From Clostridia bacterium (GTDB lineage Bacteria > Bacillota > Clostridia > Oscillospirales > CAG-272): a stretch of DNA of 7,421 bases. Both the position numbers and the translations under genes were made by a program. The notes under the pieces are model-generated. The model made no database searches. It was not told the origin of the DNA and saw only the letters and a program-made list of their open reading frames with translations. The number at the start of each line of letters is the position of its first letter. Positions within the stretch are counted from its first letter, which is position 1. This document shows, in pieces, positions 6,103 to 7,421 of this stretch. The stretch covers positions 1 to 7,421 of the forward strand of contig CAAGDE010000114.1 in NCBI GenBank assembly GCA_900768535.1. Direction: 5' to 3'.

Positions 6103-6113
6103 TGGGGAAGACC

Positions 6114-6130
6114 TTGGGGCTCTGCCCCAA
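6114..6130. repeat. Hairpin 1 of repeat arm A
   Basis: TTGGGGC pairs perfectly with GCCCCAA across a TCT loop. The corresponding hairpin in arms B and C has TTGGGAC and GTCCCAA, a paired G:C to A:T change at one stem position (6119:6125 versus 7254:7260) that keeps the stem intact. Confidence 0.75.
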
Positions 6131-6136
6131 ACCCCG

Positions 6137-6166
6137 CCTAAACCTTTCTTAGAAGAAAGGTTTAGG
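6137..6166. repeat. Hairpin 2 of repeat arm A
   Basis: A 13-bp perfect stem (6137-6149 with 6154-6166) closes a 4-nt loop. Against the equivalent hairpin of arm C (7272-7301), three stem positions differ, and in each case the partner base has changed too (6138:6165, 6141:6162, 6145:6158), so pairing is retained in both. This argues for selection on or copying of structure rather than chance. Confidence 0.8.
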
Positions 6167-6245
6167 AATCCAAAGAATTTCACTGAGAAGGGCATACCCC
6201 CCGACGGAAGCACCGGAAAGATTTCACGGTACGTTGGTCGGGGGG

Positions 6246-6334
6246 TATGCCCTTCTCAGTGAAAGTTCTTGGGGTTCTTAGACCCTTCTTCCAAGAAGGG
6301 TCTAAGCAGGGTTTGGGACAGCGTCCCAAGGTCT
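6246..6334 (-). repeat. 89-bp repeat, arm B, perfect inverted copy of 7244-7332
   Basis: Read on the complementary strand, these 89 bases match 7244-7332 without a single mismatch by my base-by-base comparison. It ends 45 bp from the ZIP stop codon. Arm B is more similar to arm C, 900 bp away, than to its own partner arm A, indicating recent copying or recombination between B and C. Confidence 0.9.
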
Positions 6335-6379
6335 CCCCCATCAACACACCCTCCCCCACTCCCGCCGGTGCAGAGCGTT

Positions 6380-7168
6380 TCAGAGTGCGACGTCGAGGAG
6401 CATCATGAGGGCGAAGCCGGCGATGGTGCCCATGGTAGGGAAATAGGGATCGGAGTCCTCATCGCGGCGGCTTTCGGGGATCAGCTCATGGACGGCAACG
6501 AGGATCATGGCGCCGGCGGCGAAGGCGAGGGCAAAGGGAAGGATACTGCGGACGGAGACGACCAGCAGGGCGCCGATGACCCCCGCAACCGGCTCGACCA
6601 TCCCGGAAGCCTGACCGACAAGGAAGCTATGCCGGCGGGTACAGCCCTCCCGGCGCAGGGGGAGCGAGACCGCCGCGCCCTCCGGGAAGTTCTGCAATCC
6701 GATTCCGACGGCGATGGTGACGGCGCCCATCAGCATCTCCGGCGTATAGCCGCCCGCGAGCGCACCGAACGCAACGCCGACCGCCAGCCCCTCCGGGATG
6801 TTGTGGAGCGTGATGGACAGCACCAGCAAAAAGACCCGGCTCCGGGCATTGCCGTCCGGCGCGTTGATGCGTCTTCTTGTATACGTCACGGCTTTATCCG
6901 AAGCAAACATGAACAGCGCGCCCGCCGCAAAGCCGCAGGTCGCCACCGCCCACGCCGGAATGCTCAGATATGCCTTTGCCTGCTCAATCGCCGGCTGAAG
7001 CAACGACCAGAAGCTGGCGGCAATCATAACCCCCGCCGAAAAGCCGAGCATCAGATTCATCAGCCGCCGGTTCGGATGCCTGAAAAATATCACAACGGCG
7101 GCGCCCAGCGCGGTCAGCAGCCATGTCCCGCACGTGGCGATCAACGCCGATAATACTGCATGATTCAT
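6380..7168 (-). CDS. ZIP-family divalent metal transporter
   Basis: This 262-residue polytopic membrane protein of the ZIP family (GufA/ZupT-like branch) probably imports zinc or related divalent metals. The two family signatures are present: HNIPEG at 122-127 (helix 4) and QNFPEG at 159-164 (helix 5), which build the binuclear metal site. Later, GMVEP (189-193) and HELIPES (227-233) are also typical. About eight helices are expected; a polar loop with TRRRINAPDGNARSR (97-111) corresponds to the cytoplasmic loop between helices 3 and 4, and it is short and lacks the His-rich run of some members. I start at the ATG complementary to 7166-7168, preceded by AGAGGA (7179-7184) with 10-nt spacing; the longer frame to 7309 runs through a repeat. 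The gene stands alone, bracketed by 89-bp perfect inverted repeats. Metal specificity is not determined, so no gene symbol is given. Confidence 0.92.
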   Translation of the reverse strand: MNHAVLSALIATCGTWLLTALGAAVVIFFRHPNRRLMNLMLGFSAGVMIAASFWSLLQPAIEQAKAYLSIPAWAVATCGFAAGALFMFASDKAVTYTRRRINAPDGNARSRVFLLVLSITLHNIPEGLAVGVAFGALAGGYTPEMLMGAVTIAVGIGLQNFPEGAAVSLPLRREGCTRRHSFLVGQASGMVEPVAGVIGALLVVSVRSILPFALAFAAGAMILVAVHELIPESRRDEDSDPYFPTMGTIAGFALMMLLDVAL

Positions 7169-7243
7169 AGGTGTTCTTTCCTCTCTTCTTCGGATTTCTT
7201 CCCACCTACAGTCTATACACCACCCCCGCGCCTTGTGCGGGGT
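7169..7243. other. Upstream region of the ZIP gene
   Basis: This 75-bp stretch must hold the ZIP promoter if it lies between gene and repeat. The complement of 7212-7217 reads TATAGA, a passable -10, but no -35 of any quality is found at the right distance. A hairpin of CCCCGC (7224-7229) with GCGGGG (7237-7242) and a 7-nt loop abuts the repeat. No Zur-type palindrome was recognised. Confidence 0.35.
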
Positions 7244-7332
7244 AGACCTTGGGACGCTGTCCCAAACCCTGCTTAGACCCTTCTTGGAAGAAGGGTCTAA
7301 GAACCCCAAGAACTTTCACTGAGAAGGGCATA
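7244..7332 (+). repeat. 89-bp repeat, arm C
   Basis: Perfect inverted match to 6246-6334. It contains hairpin 1 (TTGGGAC at 7249-7255 with GTCCCAA at 7259-7265) and hairpin 2 (14 complementary bases 7272-7285 and 7288-7301 with a GG centre). It ends in the same GAGAAGGGCATA tract that begins the central stem of the A/B element, so it appears to be the left arm of a second two-armed element that continues to the window end. Confidence 0.9.
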
Positions 7333-7333
7333 A

Positions 7334-7421
7334 CCCCCCACCGAACTACCCGAAAAAACTTTTCGTTTGGGGGGTGGGGGGGGTGGCCCTCCTCTTGGAA
7401 AGTTTTTGGGGTTCTTTTACC
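7334..7421. repeat. Centre and partial right arm (D) of second palindromic element
   Basis: CCCCCCA (7334-7340) can pair with TGGGGGG (7368-7374), with an inner CGAAAA/TTTTCG stem (7351-7365). From about 7385 the sequence GGCCCTCCTCTTGGAAAG, then TTTTTGGGGTTCTT, is a degenerate version of arm B (6249 onward), so the element is C/D arranged like A/B. D is cut by the window end. The G-tract at 7369-7383 (G6, T, G8) is also a potential G-quadruplex. Confidence 0.6.

Larger units (their letters stand above)
6103..6344. repeat. Two-armed palindromic repeat element between convergent genes
   Basis: This whole potD-ZIP intergenic stretch is an imperfect inverted repeat: arm A (about 6103-6205) and arm B (about 6237-6344). 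The inner 26 bases of each arm (6180-6205 and 6237-6262) are perfect complements around a 31-nt loop; the outer parts match less well. Each arm also contains two local hairpins. Termini have the form GGGG(A/G)AGACCTT. It has no reading frame of its own that looks real and no transposase, so it resembles a MITE- or REP-type element. It separates two convergent genes and might terminate or protect both transcripts, though no T-tracts follow the stems. Confidence 0.85.

Noticed and set aside
6114..6166. Intrinsic terminators for potD
   Set aside because: The stems are strong but none is followed by a T-tract, so I list them only as repeat hairpins.
4702..6213. 503-codon open frame on the minus strand opposite potD
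   Set aside because: It is antisense to a clear potD, rich in V/H/D/G repeats typical of a mirror frame in GC-biased coding DNA, and has no recognisable domain or ribosome site.
6269..7153. Long plus-strand open frame opposite the ZIP gene
   Set aside because: Starts in the repeat with a non-ATG codon, has low-complexity charged sequence, and is antisense to a gene with clear ZIP motifs.
7169..7309. 47-codon N-terminal extension of the ZIP frame
   Set aside because: Runs through repeat arm C and encodes the same peptide that the inverted copy gives at 6269; the ATG at 7168 has a good ribosome site and begins the first membrane helix.

Overview
The window looks like chromosomal DNA from a moderately high-GC Clostridia-type Firmicute, most likely an Oscillospiraceae/Ruminococcaceae-like gut anaerobe. 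This is inferred from strong AGGAGG-type ribosome binding sites, sigma-A promoters with extended -10 boxes, a SpoIVFB-like protease, a Gram-positive style lipoprotein PotD, and dispersed GC-rich palindromic repeats. No species can be named from the sequence alone.

Left part (1-1139): intergenic repeats, then a small XRE-family repressor gene on the minus strand (144-350). A very AT-rich intergenic region (351-473) separates it from two tandem paralogous genes on the plus strand (474-773 and 813-1139). Each of these encodes a short zinc ribbon followed by two membrane helices. The intergenic region carries a perfect-consensus sigma-A promoter and two matching 19-bp palindromes that overlap it, so repressor, operators and targets appear to form one self-contained module. 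A compact M50/S2P membrane metalloprotease gene follows (1221-1823).

Middle (1824-6102): a promoter with a leader of about 120 nt drives a complete polyamine ABC importer operon, potA-potB-potC-potD. All three junctions are 4-bp ATGA overlaps, which implies tight translational coupling. PotA supplies the ATPase, PotB and PotC the two permeases, and PotD the lipid-anchored binding protein. PotD is unusual: it has a C-terminal transmembrane helix with a tetra-arginine cytoplasmic end, and several substitutions at positions that bind polyamine in E. coli PotD.

Right part (6103-7421): a ZIP-family metal transporter gene on the minus strand (6380-7168) lies between two copies of a structured palindromic repeat. 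The first repeat (about 6103-6344) is a two-armed inverted element. One of its arms (6246-6334) recurs as a perfect 89-bp inverted copy on the other side of the ZIP gene (7244-7332), where a second, more degenerate two-armed element begins and runs off the window end. Hairpin sequences differ between arms by paired, compensating changes, so the fold appears to have been conserved. The perfect inverted repeats make the ZIP gene a candidate invertible or mobilised segment, although this is inference.

No tRNA, rRNA, CRISPR array, transposase or integrase was seen. I found no clearly new multi-gene system. The most unusual items are the repeat-bracketed ZIP gene, the XRE/zinc-ribbon module and the doubly anchored PotD.
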